DNA of 64,000 nt from Gemmatimonas aurantiaca (GTDB lineage Bacteria > Gemmatimonadota > Gemmatimonadetes > Gemmatimonadales > Gemmatimonadaceae). Shown piece by piece: positions 26,035 to 33,985 of this stretch. Each line of letters begins with the position of its first letter. The first letter of the stretch is position 1. The notes below the pieces were generated by a model. It worked only from the letters and a program-made list of their open reading frames with translations. It was not told the origin of the DNA and made no database searches. A program made the translations under genes and the position numbers. The DNA lies in assembly GCF_037190085.1 (NCBI RefSeq), contig NZ_JBBCJO010000005.1, positions 930,001 through 994,000 of the forward strand, written 5' to 3'.

Positions 26035-27855
26035 TCAGTCCAGCAGTTCCAAGTCGAGCGCCTTGACGGCCGCGTCGAGCAGCGCGTTCCGCGAGGCGAT
26101 CTGCTCGGTGCGCTGCCGCTGCACATCGTGCGCGGTCATGCGCACAGTGGTATCACGCGACGGCGCGGCGGCGGCCGGGGTGTGCGGTTTGAGGACGAGG
26201 GCCGTGAGACCGTCGAACATGCCCTGCACGGCGGCCAGCACATCGGCCCGCGATTTTTCGACGGCCTGCGCGAAAGTGTCGTCGAGCGGGTCATACCCCA
26301 GCGTGAGCGTCCCGTTCGGGGCGATCGTCATGGGAATGAGGCGCTCCACGGCCTGGGCGAGCATGCCCCGTCCGTTCTGCCGCAGCGTATCGGCCACATC
26401 CCGCCAGCGCGCGCCCACCCGGTCGATATCCGGCGGCGGCCCTGAGGGGGCCCGTGGCGGCGCGCTGCGGGCGGCTTCCTGCGCGGCCGCCGCCGCATCG
26501 GCGACCTGCTGCGTGGCGGGGCGTGGGGTGGGGATGGGTGGCGCGCTCGGCGCCGATGCCGGTGTTCGTGGCGGTGTTGCCGTCTGGGCCGTCGCTGAGG
26601 GCACGGTCGGCGGCGGCGTCACGAACGACGAGGCCGCCGGCGCCATCGCGTACGCGGGAGCCACGCGGGTTTCATGCGCCGCCCGCCGCGGCGGATCCTC
26701 GCGGCCGCCGCTGCCGAACCCCTGCAGCACTTCCTGCAACTCGATGGTGCGATCGAGCAGCGCGAACCGCACGAGCAATGTCTCCAGCAACAACTGTGGC
26801 TGACCACTGCGCCGGTACATGGGCTCGAGTTCGAGCAGCGCGTGCAGCATGCGCAGCAGATCGTTCGCCGCCAGACGTCCTTTGCGCTCGGCGAGCGCGG
26901 CGCGCATGCGCTCCGGCAACTCGGGCGGCACGCCGCCCAGTTCGATGGCGAGTTGCGCCCGCAGCAGATCGCCGAGCCCCGAGAGCACCAGCACAAAATC
27001 GACGCCGGCATCGGCCAGACGCTGCACGGCCGAAAACACCTCGGCGGCGCGCCGGTCGGCGACCATGTCGAGCAGCGCGAGATACTCGTCGTCGGGAATG
27101 AGGCCGAGCGCGGTCTGCACGCGCTCCGCCGTGACCGCGGCACTCTCCCCCAGGGACAACACCTGGTCGGTGAGTGACAGCGCGTCACGCAGTCCGCCAT
27201 CGGCAGCGCGAGCGATCATGGCCAGCGCATCCATCTCGAAGGCCACCTGCTCTTCGGTGAGCACGGCCGCGAGACGTTCACGGATCTCCGCCGGCCCGAT
27301 GCGCTTGAGATCGAACCGCTGGAGTCGCGAGAGCACCGGTGCGGCAGCCTGCGCGATCTTCTGCGGTTCGGTGGTGGCGAAAACGAACACCACACGCGGC
27401 GGCGGTTCCTCGAGCACTTTCAGCAGCGCGTTCCACGCCTCGCGCGTGAGCATGTGCGCTTCGTCGACGATGTAGACCTTGTAGCGATCATCGCCGGACG
27501 GGGCATACATGGCACGTTCCCGCAGTTCGCGCGCGTCATCGACACCACGATTGGACGCGGCATCGATCTCGACCACGTCGAGCGAGGCCGATCCGCTCCA
27601 GATGCGCTGGCAGCTGGCGCACTGTCCGCAGGGTTCGCCCTGCAGTTCGGGCTCGCCGCGCCGCTCGCAATTGAGCGCCATGGCCAGCACGCGCGCGAGC
27701 GTGGTCTTGCCGGTGCCGCGGGGACCGCACAGCAGGTAACCGTGCGCCACGCGCCCGCGGGCAATGGCCCCCTTGAGCGTATTGGCCACATGGTCCTGCA
27801 CCGCGACCGTGGCGAAGTTGCGCGGGCGATACTTGCGGGCGAGAGCGAGCGACAT
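26035..27855 (-). CDS. dnaX: DNA polymerase III subunits gamma/tau
   Basis: 606 residues. This is the clamp-loader ATPase: Walker A GPRGTGKTT, a zinc finger formed by one Cys before and three Cys in GEPCGQCASC, Walker B IVDEAHML and the SRC-like VLSRLQRFDLKR. Domain III is followed by a Pro/Ala-rich linker at about residues 410-475 and a tau-like C-terminal domain. It heads the minus-strand operon with ybaB and recR. TAGATT lies just six bases before the ATG. Confidence 0.96.
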   Translation of the reverse strand: MSLALARKYRPRNFATVAVQDHVANTLKGAIARGRVAHGYLLCGPRGTGKTTLARVLAMALNCERRGEPELQGEPCGQCASCQRIWSGSASLDVVEIDAASNRGVDDARELRERAMYAPSGDDRYKVYIVDEAHMLTREAWNALLKVLEEPPPRVVFVFATTEPQKIAQAAAPVLSRLQRFDLKRIGPAEIRERLAAVLTEEQVAFEMDALAMIARAADGGLRDALSLTDQVLSLGESAAVTAERVQTALGLIPDDEYLALLDMVADRRAAEVFSAVQRLADAGVDFVLVLSGLGDLLRAQLAIELGGVPPELPERMRAALAERKGRLAANDLLRMLHALLELEPMYRRSGQPQLLLETLLVRFALLDRTIELQEVLQGFGSGGREDPPRRAAHETRVAPAYAMAPAASSFVTPPPTVPSATAQTATPPRTPASAPSAPPIPTPRPATQQVADAAAAAQEAARSAPPRAPSGPPPDIDRVGARWRDVADTLRQNGRGMLAQAVERLIPMTIAPNGTLTLGYDPLDDTFAQAVEKSRADVLAAVQGMFDGLTALVLKPHTPAAAAPSRDTTVRMTAHDVQRQRTEQIASRNALLDAAVKALDLELLD

Positions 27856-27861
27856 GCGGGC

Positions 27862-27867
27862 AATCTA
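27862..27867 (-). promoter_or_regulatory. Putative -10 box of a leaderless dnaX transcript
   Basis: TAGATT followed by GCCCGC and the dnaX ATG. A start site six to seven bases downstream would fall on the initiation codon, and there is no Shine-Dalgarno. The -35 region is not conserved. Confidence 0.4.
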
Positions 27868-28073
27868 GCGGGCCGACCGATTCCCGGGACGGCCTTGACT
27901 GGACGGGAACGCGTCCAGGAATGCGACCCACGGGATCCCCCGAAAGTGGACGGGGTAGGCCTGTCTCGGAAACATCTACCGATATAAGTCCGTCAGCATG
28001 GGTTTCGCCTACGGACGGTGTTCCCCACGAAGGCTACGACATCCGGCACGCTGGACAGGTATTTCCTCAGCGC

Positions 28074-28079
28074 TAGATT
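28074..28079 (+). promoter_or_regulatory. Putative -10 box of the small gene at 28088
   Basis: TAGATT lies eight bases before the ATG at 28088, in the same arrangement as dnaX on the opposite strand. This implies a leaderless or nearly leaderless message. Confidence 0.35.
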
Positions 28080-28087
28080 CGCCCATT

Positions 28088-28429
28088 ATGAGCCAGCCGA
28101 AGCGACGAAAAGGTGCCCAGAAAAGGGTACGGGTCACGATCGACGCCAATCGAACAGGTTCCGGGATGGTGAGTGTTCAGTTCGGTGGCGTGACGGTCCA
28201 GACGGACCCGGTGCAACCATCTGTGCTCGCACAAAATGTGGCCAGCGGCCGTGAGGCACTGAGGCGTGCCGCCCGCGGCATACCCAAGATCGGTGTCCAT
28301 ATTGCCAGGATGCCCGATGTCCCGTTGTTCCGTGTCGATCCCCACCACCCCGATCGCGTGATTCGGCAGATGGGCGACAAAATTGAATCGGGTGTTTTCA
28401 TGAACGGCCGCTTCAAAGTCGAGCCGTGA
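28088..28429 (+). CDS. Small basic protein, candidate antitoxin partner
   Basis: 113 residues, very basic at the N-terminus (SQPKRRKGAQKRVRV). Its stop overlaps the start of the following kinase-toxin-like gene (GTGA), the coupling usual for toxin-antitoxin pairs. I do not recognise the family and see no classic DNA-binding motif. It is intact although its neighbour is broken. The sequence is visibly less GC-rich than the surroundings, consistent with recent transfer. Confidence 0.6.
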   Translation: MSQPKRRKGAQKRVRVTIDANRTGSGMVSVQFGGVTVQTDPVQPSVLAQNVASGREALRRAARGIPKIGVHIARMPDVPLFRVDPHHPDRVIRQMGDKIESGVFMNGRFKVEP

Positions 28430-29199
28430 AATCCCTGGGGCAGGCGCTCGATACGCTGCTCCAGGCTCAAAGCGCGTCAAACAAGCCCTTGGCGGTTATC
28501 CTGGCTGGTCACAATGGCTCAGGGAAATCCACCATGTGGTACTAGTTGCTCGCCAACACCCTGCAGATCCCACTGATCAACGCCGATCGGATGATGATGT
28601 CCATCCTCCCGGAGACGGGGCTGGAGCATCCGCTTCCCGAATGGGCGAGATCTCTGCGCGACAGTCACACCGACTGGATGCAGGTGGCACAAAATGGCGT
28701 CAGTGCTTTCGTGGCCCAGGCGCTGTCTAAAGGCGTGCCCTTTGCCATGGAGACCGTATTTTCACACTGACTGCAACGGCCCGATGGCACGATCGAATCC
28801 AAAGCCGATCTGATCGTGCAGATGCAGCAGCAGGGTTACTTCGTGATCCTGATGTTCGTGGGGTTGAGCAGCGCCCAACTCTCGATCGGACGAGTGAGTA
28901 CACGCGTGGCCAAGGGTGGTCATGCCGTGGACGTCACCAAGCTCGAAAATCGTTTTCCACGAACGCAACGAGCGGTGCGACGAGCGTCTTCGATTGCGGA
29001 CGCCACCATCTTCGTCGACAACAGCCGGAGCGAAGCCGAAGCCTTCACGGTTTGCCGAATCCAGATCGGACACACACAGGTATTCGATCTGCGACGCGAT
29101 CAGTCGCCACCTGAGATCGAAAGGTGGATGAATCAGGCATGCCCGGATGCACGCTGCGGTGATCACACATCGCGCACGTCAGCGCAGGGGCAAGCCTGA
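28426..29199 (+). pseudogene. Zeta-toxin-like P-loop kinase, broken by two in-frame stop codons
   Basis: One frame of 257 codons from a GTG at 28426 is interrupted by TAG at 28543 (codon 40) and TGA at 28768 (codon 115). The joined reading shows a Walker A (VILAGHNGSGKST), INADRM after it, ETVFSH, then GYFVILMFVGLSSAQLSIGR and RVAKGGHAVD, the order seen in zeta-toxin-like kinases. The frame is kept throughout, so both defects are single-base substitutions. No fragment can make a whole enzyme. The upstream small gene is intact. Sequencing error at two sites is less likely but possible. Confidence 0.82.
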
Positions 29200-29230
29200 G
29201 CGAGGCGATCTCGTGCGCGACCATTGGACA

Positions 29231-29278
29231 AACAAAAGCGCGCGGAAGACCGGCTCGTGAGAGCGGCTTACCGCGCGC
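29231..29278 (-). terminator. Intrinsic terminator of the SRP RNA gene
   Basis: Read on the minus strand, an 8-bp GCGCGCGG/CCGCGCGC stem, extended inward to a GCTC/GAGC pair, is followed by TTTTGTTTG. It begins four bases beyond the predicted 3' end of the SRP RNA. Confidence 0.85.
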
Positions 29279-29281
29279 AGT

Positions 29282-29379
29282 GCTCCGGGCCTGACGAAGC
29301 GACGCCAGACTCCACGTGCCGCTGCTACCTTCGGGGTCCTGACGGGGTTGGCGGGCTGGTGCCCTCCGGGACCCGGAGC
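29282..29379 (-). ncRNA. ffs: Signal recognition particle RNA (4.5S type)
   Basis: About 98 bases, the usual size of the small bacterial SRP RNA. The Ffh-binding helix is present: GTCAGG on one side and AGCAGC on the other of the symmetric loop, closed by ACC/GGT. The two ends pair perfectly over eight bases (GCTCCGGG with CCCGGAGC). A promoter lies seven bases upstream and a strong terminator just downstream. The apical loop is CCGAA, five bases, where GGAA is usual. The gene would originally have sat upstream of dnaX, as in many bacteria, before the lower-GC insertion. Confidence 0.85.
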
Positions 29380-29385
29380 GAATGC

Positions 29386-29413
29386 AAGATAGCGAGAGGA
29401 ACGGTGGGGGCAA
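29386..29413 (-). promoter_or_regulatory. Sigma-70-type promoter of the SRP RNA gene
   Basis: TTGCCC, 16 bases, then TATCTT, with the predicted RNA start seven bases downstream. The same TATCTT is found before grpE. Confidence 0.7.
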
Positions 29414-29464
29414 AGGGCGCGTCTGGTATCTGGCGTTTGGCCTCTGGAGTCCGACCCTCTTGCC

Positions 29465-29799
29465 TCAGATCTTCAGACAGGGTCAGAAGTCAGAAATCAG
29501 GAGGTCAGAACTGAGACGGCGATCGAATGATGAGAGATCAGACAACCACGAGGTCAGAAATCTGAGCACTGGCGGTCGAGGGGGCCGTGCGCGCCACAGG
29601 CCTCGCTGGCCGGACCTGCGGCCCGGGTCCCCCGGGGCGCAAAGCGCCCCGCAGAAACGCCAAGCTCTCGCGTCAGAATCCACCAGCGACCGAAGTGCTC
29701 AGACCTCTGATTTCGTGGTTGTCTGATTTCTCATTCCTCTATATCCGTCTCAGTTCTGACCGGCTGATCTCTGACCTCTGACCCCGTCTGAAAGTCTGA
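29465..29799. repeat. Long inverted repeat, MITE-like, with GTCAGA-rich arms
   Basis: Arms 29465-29570 and 29694-29799, 106 bases each, are inverted copies matching at roughly five of six positions, with most differences being purine transitions. Each arm is built from repeats of RRTCAGA. The 123-base spacer is GC-rich and holds a perfect 8-bp hairpin, CGGGGCGC-AAA-GCGCCCCG (29633-29651). There is no coding sequence. It fills the gap between the SRP RNA promoter and the threonine aldolase gene. Confidence 0.85.
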
Positions 29800-29807
29800 C
29801 CCGCCCC

Positions 29808-30842
29808 TCAGCCGCAGACTTCCTCGAGTGCCTGCCGTAGTTGCCGCGCCGCCAGAACCACCGCTCCAACCGGCGCATCGAGATGAGTGACTGCGCGCAC
29901 CCGCCGGTCGTGCCAGATGCTGATGCGCACGCCCAGCTCGGCGGCGCGGGCCACTACATCGGCGGCGCGCGGGACCGGCAGGTCGATCATGACGATGTTC
30001 GTGTCCGGCGGCACCACCGTGGCGCCGCCGGCGCCGTCCACGATGGCCGCCAGTTCGCGCGCGGCCGCGTGATCGTCGGCGAGCCGGTCGACATGATGCT
30101 CCAGCGCATACAGGGCTGCGGCGGTGAGCACCCCGCTCTGTCGCATGCCACCGCCGAGCCGCTTGCGCACACGATGCGCCTTCGCGATGAGATCCGCCGG
30201 GCCGGCCAGGCAGGCACCCACCGGAGCGCCAAGGCCCTTCGAGAACGACACCATCACGGTGTCGGCGCAGGCCGCGAAATCGGCGAGCGACGTGCCAGTG
30301 GCCACGGAGGCGTTCCAGAGACGCGCGCCGTCGAGATGCACCGGCAATGCCGCATGGCGCGCAACGGCCTGCAGCGCCTGCATGTCCGCCAGCGTCGTGA
30401 TCGCGCCACCGGCACCATTGTGGGTGTTCTCGAGACACACCAGCGATGCCTCGGGCGCGTGCATGGAGGGTGACCGGAGCGACGCCCGCAGGTCGTCGGC
30501 CACCATCACGCTCGTCGTGCCGCGCACCGGACGGATCTGCACCCCGCACAACGCCGCCGCGCCCGCGATCTCCCAGTGCACGATGTGCGCATCGGCATCG
30601 ATCAGGATCTCGGTGCCCGGGGTGGTGTGCACCCACACCGCGGCCTGGTTGGCCATCGTGCCGCTGGGGAAAAACAGCGCCCGCTCCTTCCCCAATCGTT
30701 CGGCCACCATGGCTTCGAGGCGCATCGTCGTGGGGTCGCCCTCCAGCACATCGTCGCCCACGTCGGCATCGGCGATGGCGCGACGCATCGCCGCGGTGGG
30801 GCGGGTGACCGTATCACTGCGCAGATCGAGCATGTCGGGCAT
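29808..30842 (-). CDS. ltaE: Low-specificity L-threonine aldolase
   Basis: 344 residues, a PLP-dependent fold-type I enzyme that cleaves L-threonine or allo-threonine to glycine and acetaldehyde. It begins with the hallmark DLRSDTVTRPT. PVHLDGARLWNA supplies the cofactor Asp, and the Schiff-base Lys is in SFSKGLGAPVG. It is complete. The gene ends eight bases from the inverted repeat. Confidence 0.93.
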   Translation of the reverse strand: MPDMLDLRSDTVTRPTAAMRRAIADADVGDDVLEGDPTTMRLEAMVAERLGKERALFFPSGTMANQAAVWVHTTPGTEILIDADAHIVHWEIAGAAALCGVQIRPVRGTTSVMVADDLRASLRSPSMHAPEASLVCLENTHNGAGGAITTLADMQALQAVARHAALPVHLDGARLWNASVATGTSLADFAACADTVMVSFSKGLGAPVGACLAGPADLIAKAHRVRKRLGGGMRQSGVLTAAALYALEHHVDRLADDHAAARELAAIVDGAGGATVVPPDTNIVMIDLPVPRAADVVARAAELGVRISIWHDRRVRAVTHLDAPVGAVVLAARQLRQALEEVCG

Positions 30843-30876
30843 GACGGACTTCAGCGACGAAAGAAAGAGAGGAGGA

Positions 30877-31869
30877 TCAGGCGCGGGGCTTCGGCGATGA
30901 ACGATTCACCGCAGGAGTGCCCTTCCCCTTGGCAGCGGTCGTCGGCACCCGCGGAGGTTCCGCCAGCCGCGCGAGTTCGCGCTGGCGCAGATCGTAGGCC
31001 TGCGCCACCTCTCCGCCGATGAGAAAGAGAAACGCCGCATAATACGTCCAGAACACCACGGCCACGATGGCTGCGATGGTACCGGTGTAGAGCGAACTCG
31101 GATCGGCGTTGCGCACCAGGATCGCGAACAAATGCCGCGCCAGTTCGAACAGCACCGCGGCCGTCGCGCCACCCACAAAAGCCACCCGCACCGACGGACG
31201 CCGCCGCGGCAATCCGCGGTACAACGCGTAGAACAGGCCGAACACCAGCAGCACGGCCAGCATCCGACCCACGACATACGTGAGACTGCCCATCGCCGAT
31301 TCGCGCAGCCCCACCTCGCGCAGCAGGGTCAGTCCGCGCGTGGTGGCCAGATCGAGATACGCGCTGAACACCACGTACACGACCACCGCCATCGTCGCCA
31401 CCACCGTGGCCAGCAGGTCGAAGAGCTTGCCGACGACGATGCTGCGATCGGTATCGTCGAAAATGAGCGAGAGCACGCTGCGCAGCGAACCGAAGAGGCG
31501 CGTGGAGAACCACGCGAAGCCGATGGCCGAATACAGCGTGACGGCGCCTCGGGTTTCCAGCACATCGGTGATCACGCCGCGCAGCAGCGCGTCGGCGGCA
31601 TTCGAACCGTTGGGAAGCAATTGCGCGACCAGCGCGGTGACCGTATCCGCGGCCTCCGCCGGCTGATTGCCCAGCAGAAACGACAGGCCCGTGATGAGCA
31701 GCAGGACGAACGGCACCAGCGCGAGCAGGATGTTGAACGCCAATCCGCCCGCGAGGAATGGGACATTGTCCGCCGCGCTCTGATTCCACACGCGGCGGAC
31801 GATATCCCACCAGCTCTCAGCCTTCTGCCGCAGTCCCGTCAGCAGACTGATCCGTCTGGGGGGCCACAT
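30877..31869 (-). CDS. YihY/BrkB family inner-membrane protein
   Basis: 330 residues from the ATG at 31869, with about six membrane segments. Family features: FLAGGLAFNILLALVPFVLLLITG near the N-terminus, and the late RRRPSVRVAFVGGATAAVLFE and FLIGGEVAQAYD. Once annotated as ribonuclease BN, it is now regarded as a membrane protein of uncertain role. A basic Ala/Pro tail ends it. The ATG at 31914 is a possible earlier start. Either start overlaps the 3' end of the YtxH gene. Confidence 0.85.
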   Translation of the reverse strand: MWPPRRISLLTGLRQKAESWWDIVRRVWNQSAADNVPFLAGGLAFNILLALVPFVLLLITGLSFLLGNQPAEAADTVTALVAQLLPNGSNAADALLRGVITDVLETRGAVTLYSAIGFAWFSTRLFGSLRSVLSLIFDDTDRSIVVGKLFDLLATVVATMAVVVYVVFSAYLDLATTRGLTLLREVGLRESAMGSLTYVVGRMLAVLLVFGLFYALYRGLPRRRPSVRVAFVGGATAAVLFELARHLFAILVRNADPSSLYTGTIAAIVAVVFWTYYAAFLFLIGGEVAQAYDLRQRELARLAEPPRVPTTAAKGKGTPAVNRSSPKPRA

Positions 31870-32311
31870 CGTCGGCGTGACGCCGGACTCGGTCGCTGTA
31901 GGCACGGCGGCCATCACTGTAGGCCCGCTTGGTATCCGCGACGGCCTGTTCGAGGTCGGCCCGCGCCTGTGCGGCGGCCTCCCGACCGGCATCCACGGCC
32001 TCGTTCACCGCATCGACGCGCGTCTGCACGGCCGAGCGCGCCCGGGCTACCCGGTCGTCGACGGCGGACCGTCCACGTTCCACCGAATCGGCCACGCGTT
32101 CACCCAGATCGTCGGTGATCTCACGCACACGACGGCCTGCGCGTCGCGCTTCACGGGAAAGACGCTCACGCGTTTCCTGCCCACTCGCGGGAGCGAACAG
32201 CAGCGCAGCACCGGCACCGATCGCGAGTCCGAGCAGCAGCATCCCGATGCCGTTGCCGCTTTCATCGCGCTCGATGACCACTACGCGATCATCGTCATAG
32301 CCACGGGCCAT
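31817..32311 (-). CDS. YtxH-like protein
   Basis: 164 residues. One membrane helix (GMLLLGLAIGAGAALLFAP) is followed directly by SGQETRERL, the YtxH signature. The rest is a long, charged, Ala-rich coiled coil. A short internal duplication gives AYSDGRRAYSDR. YtxH proteins are often stress-induced and sometimes linked to apolipoprotein-like folds, with no known activity. It overlaps the BrkB gene. Confidence 0.85.
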   Translation of the reverse strand: MARGYDDDRVVVIERDESGNGIGMLLLGLAIGAGAALLFAPASGQETRERLSREARRAGRRVREITDDLGERVADSVERGRSAVDDRVARARSAVQTRVDAVNEAVDAGREAAAQARADLEQAVADTKRAYSDGRRAYSDRVRRHADDVAPQTDQSADGTAAEG

Positions 32312-32407
32312 GTTGAAATACCTCCAGGTGATGACGGCAGCGCCGACAGTCCGGGGTGGACACCGACCCAGTCGCCGGCGCCCACGTCCCGTACTGCGTA
32401 CCTGACG

Positions 32408-33841
32408 TCAGTCCGAAAGATCCGCGTCGTCCGGGGCCGCGACCACCGTCGAGGCACCATCGGGGAGCGGGCGATGCAACTCGGGAGCCTTCACGAACTG
32501 CTCGACGTACTGCCGGGTACCACCAATCCCGAGTTGGGTGAACAGGAACGTGAACTTCGCGTCGTAGGCCGCACCAAGGGCTCCACGTACGTCGGCCGGC
32601 AAGGACCACAACTGCTTCTTGAACGGCCCGATCGCTTTCTTGCGCGTCTTGTAGTAGAACTGCTCGTTGCTGTCCTTCTCCTTGCGCTCGTCCTTCGCGT
32701 TCACATCGAGCCACGCATAGATCTCGTCCCGGAGCGACGCCGGAATGTGATCGTACATGATGTTCTGGAAATTCGTGGCCAGATGGATCTCGGCCGTTTC
32801 CACGCGCGGGAAGTTGTTGAACGCCGTATCGGGCAGCGTGGAGGCTCCGTGCTGCACGGCACCGGCCATGTGGTACTTGTCGCGGGCCATCTTCGACAGC
32901 GTTTCCAGCGTGTCGAGATCGAGCGCTACCTCGGCGATCGATCCATCGGACAGCACGATGCCCCCGTGCGACGTGCCCGATTGCACGGAGATCTTCGAAA
33001 GCCCAGCCGTCCCGGGCGCCTGGGCGGCCAGCGTGCGGTTGAAGCCTTCCATGAACGCTTCGAGTTCGGCCGGGGTGCTGTTCTCGGTGCCCACTTCGCC
33101 GATCTCGCCACCCACGGAGATGGTCACGCCCTTCGGCTCGGCGTCACGTACGAAGCGCGTGATGTCGACGCACACCTCGTAGTTGAGACGCTGCTGTTCG
33201 TCGAGCGTGGCCTTGGAGAGATCCACCAGCGTGGACGTGTCCACGTCGATGTTGTAGAAGCCCGCGGCCACCGCTTCGGTGACCAGCGCCTTCACCGCAT
33301 TCACTTCGGTCACCGGATCGACGGCGTACTTCTTGTGGTTGACCTGGAAATGGTCGCCCTGGATGAACACCGGCCCGCGGAATCCTTCACGCAGCGCCGC
33401 GGCCAGCATCACCGACACGTATTCGGCAGGACGCTGTTCGGTGTACGCGATCTCCGACCGCGCGATCTCGAGGATGAAGGCGCCGGCCTCCATCTTGTTG
33501 GCCGTGCGGAAGATCGCCCGCGCCGTGTCGTAGGCGAGTGCGCGCACGTTGATGGCCGGCACGGTGAACCCGCCGCACTTGCCTTCGCCCCGCGCGATAT
33601 AGAGATCGTGGATGGAGGCCGCCCGCACACCCACGGCCTGGCCGATCTCCCAGATCAGCCAGCGGGCGTAGCTCCGCTCACCTTCGGACGCACCGAAGAC
33701 CGCCTGGTGGACCAGCGCATCGAGGTGCGCGCTCTGCAGCGCCGCGGCGTCCCGCACCTGCACGCGGCCGTCGGCCACGCTCACGGCGCCGCCGAACAGC
33801 GAAGCCGAAGAAGTCGTCGAATCGGACATGGAGATGTTCAA
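32408..33841 (-). CDS. fba: Class II fructose-bisphosphate aldolase, long form
   Basis: 477 residues, Zn2+-dependent, cleaving fructose-1,6-bisphosphate in glycolysis. PVFIQGDHFQVN carries the zinc His. GGEIGEVGTENS and SKISVQSGTSHGG form the phosphate loop, and VDTSTLVDLSK lies at the active site. It is longer than the roughly 300-350-residue textbook enzymes because of an N-terminal helical region and a C-terminal extension of about 100 residues, as in the long class II subgroup. It lies downstream of pgi on the same strand. Confidence 0.88.
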   Translation of the reverse strand: MNISMSDSTTSSASLFGGAVSVADGRVQVRDAAALQSAHLDALVHQAVFGASEGERSYARWLIWEIGQAVGVRAASIHDLYIARGEGKCGGFTVPAINVRALAYDTARAIFRTANKMEAGAFILEIARSEIAYTEQRPAEYVSVMLAAALREGFRGPVFIQGDHFQVNHKKYAVDPVTEVNAVKALVTEAVAAGFYNIDVDTSTLVDLSKATLDEQQRLNYEVCVDITRFVRDAEPKGVTISVGGEIGEVGTENSTPAELEAFMEGFNRTLAAQAPGTAGLSKISVQSGTSHGGIVLSDGSIAEVALDLDTLETLSKMARDKYHMAGAVQHGASTLPDTAFNNFPRVETAEIHLATNFQNIMYDHIPASLRDEIYAWLDVNAKDERKEKDSNEQFYYKTRKKAIGPFKKQLWSLPADVRGALGAAYDAKFTFLFTQLGIGGTRQYVEQFVKAPELHRPLPDGASTVVAAPDDADLSD

Positions 33842-33985
33842 ACGTCCTGCCCGGTACGGACCAGGCGGTGTCAGGGTGAAAGCGGGAGGCGGTCACGAAT
33901 GCCGGAGCAGGTCCGACGTCCAAGACCACCACAACTCCGGAAACATCCCACCGGATGAAGCCGCGCGGCAAGGTCCGACGCGACG

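Noticed and set aside
28426..29199. Programmed readthrough of TAG and TGA in the kinase gene
   Set aside because: Two different stops, no recoding structure seen and no known precedent in zeta-type kinases. Decay is simpler.
29465..29799. GTCAGA repeats considered as a CRISPR array
   Set aside because: Units are short and irregular, spacers are absent, and the two halves are inverted, not direct. No cas genes are in the window.
31877..33958. Long plus-strand open frame across YtxH and fba
   Set aside because: It is antisense to the conserved aldolase and YtxH genes and shows no recognisable domain.
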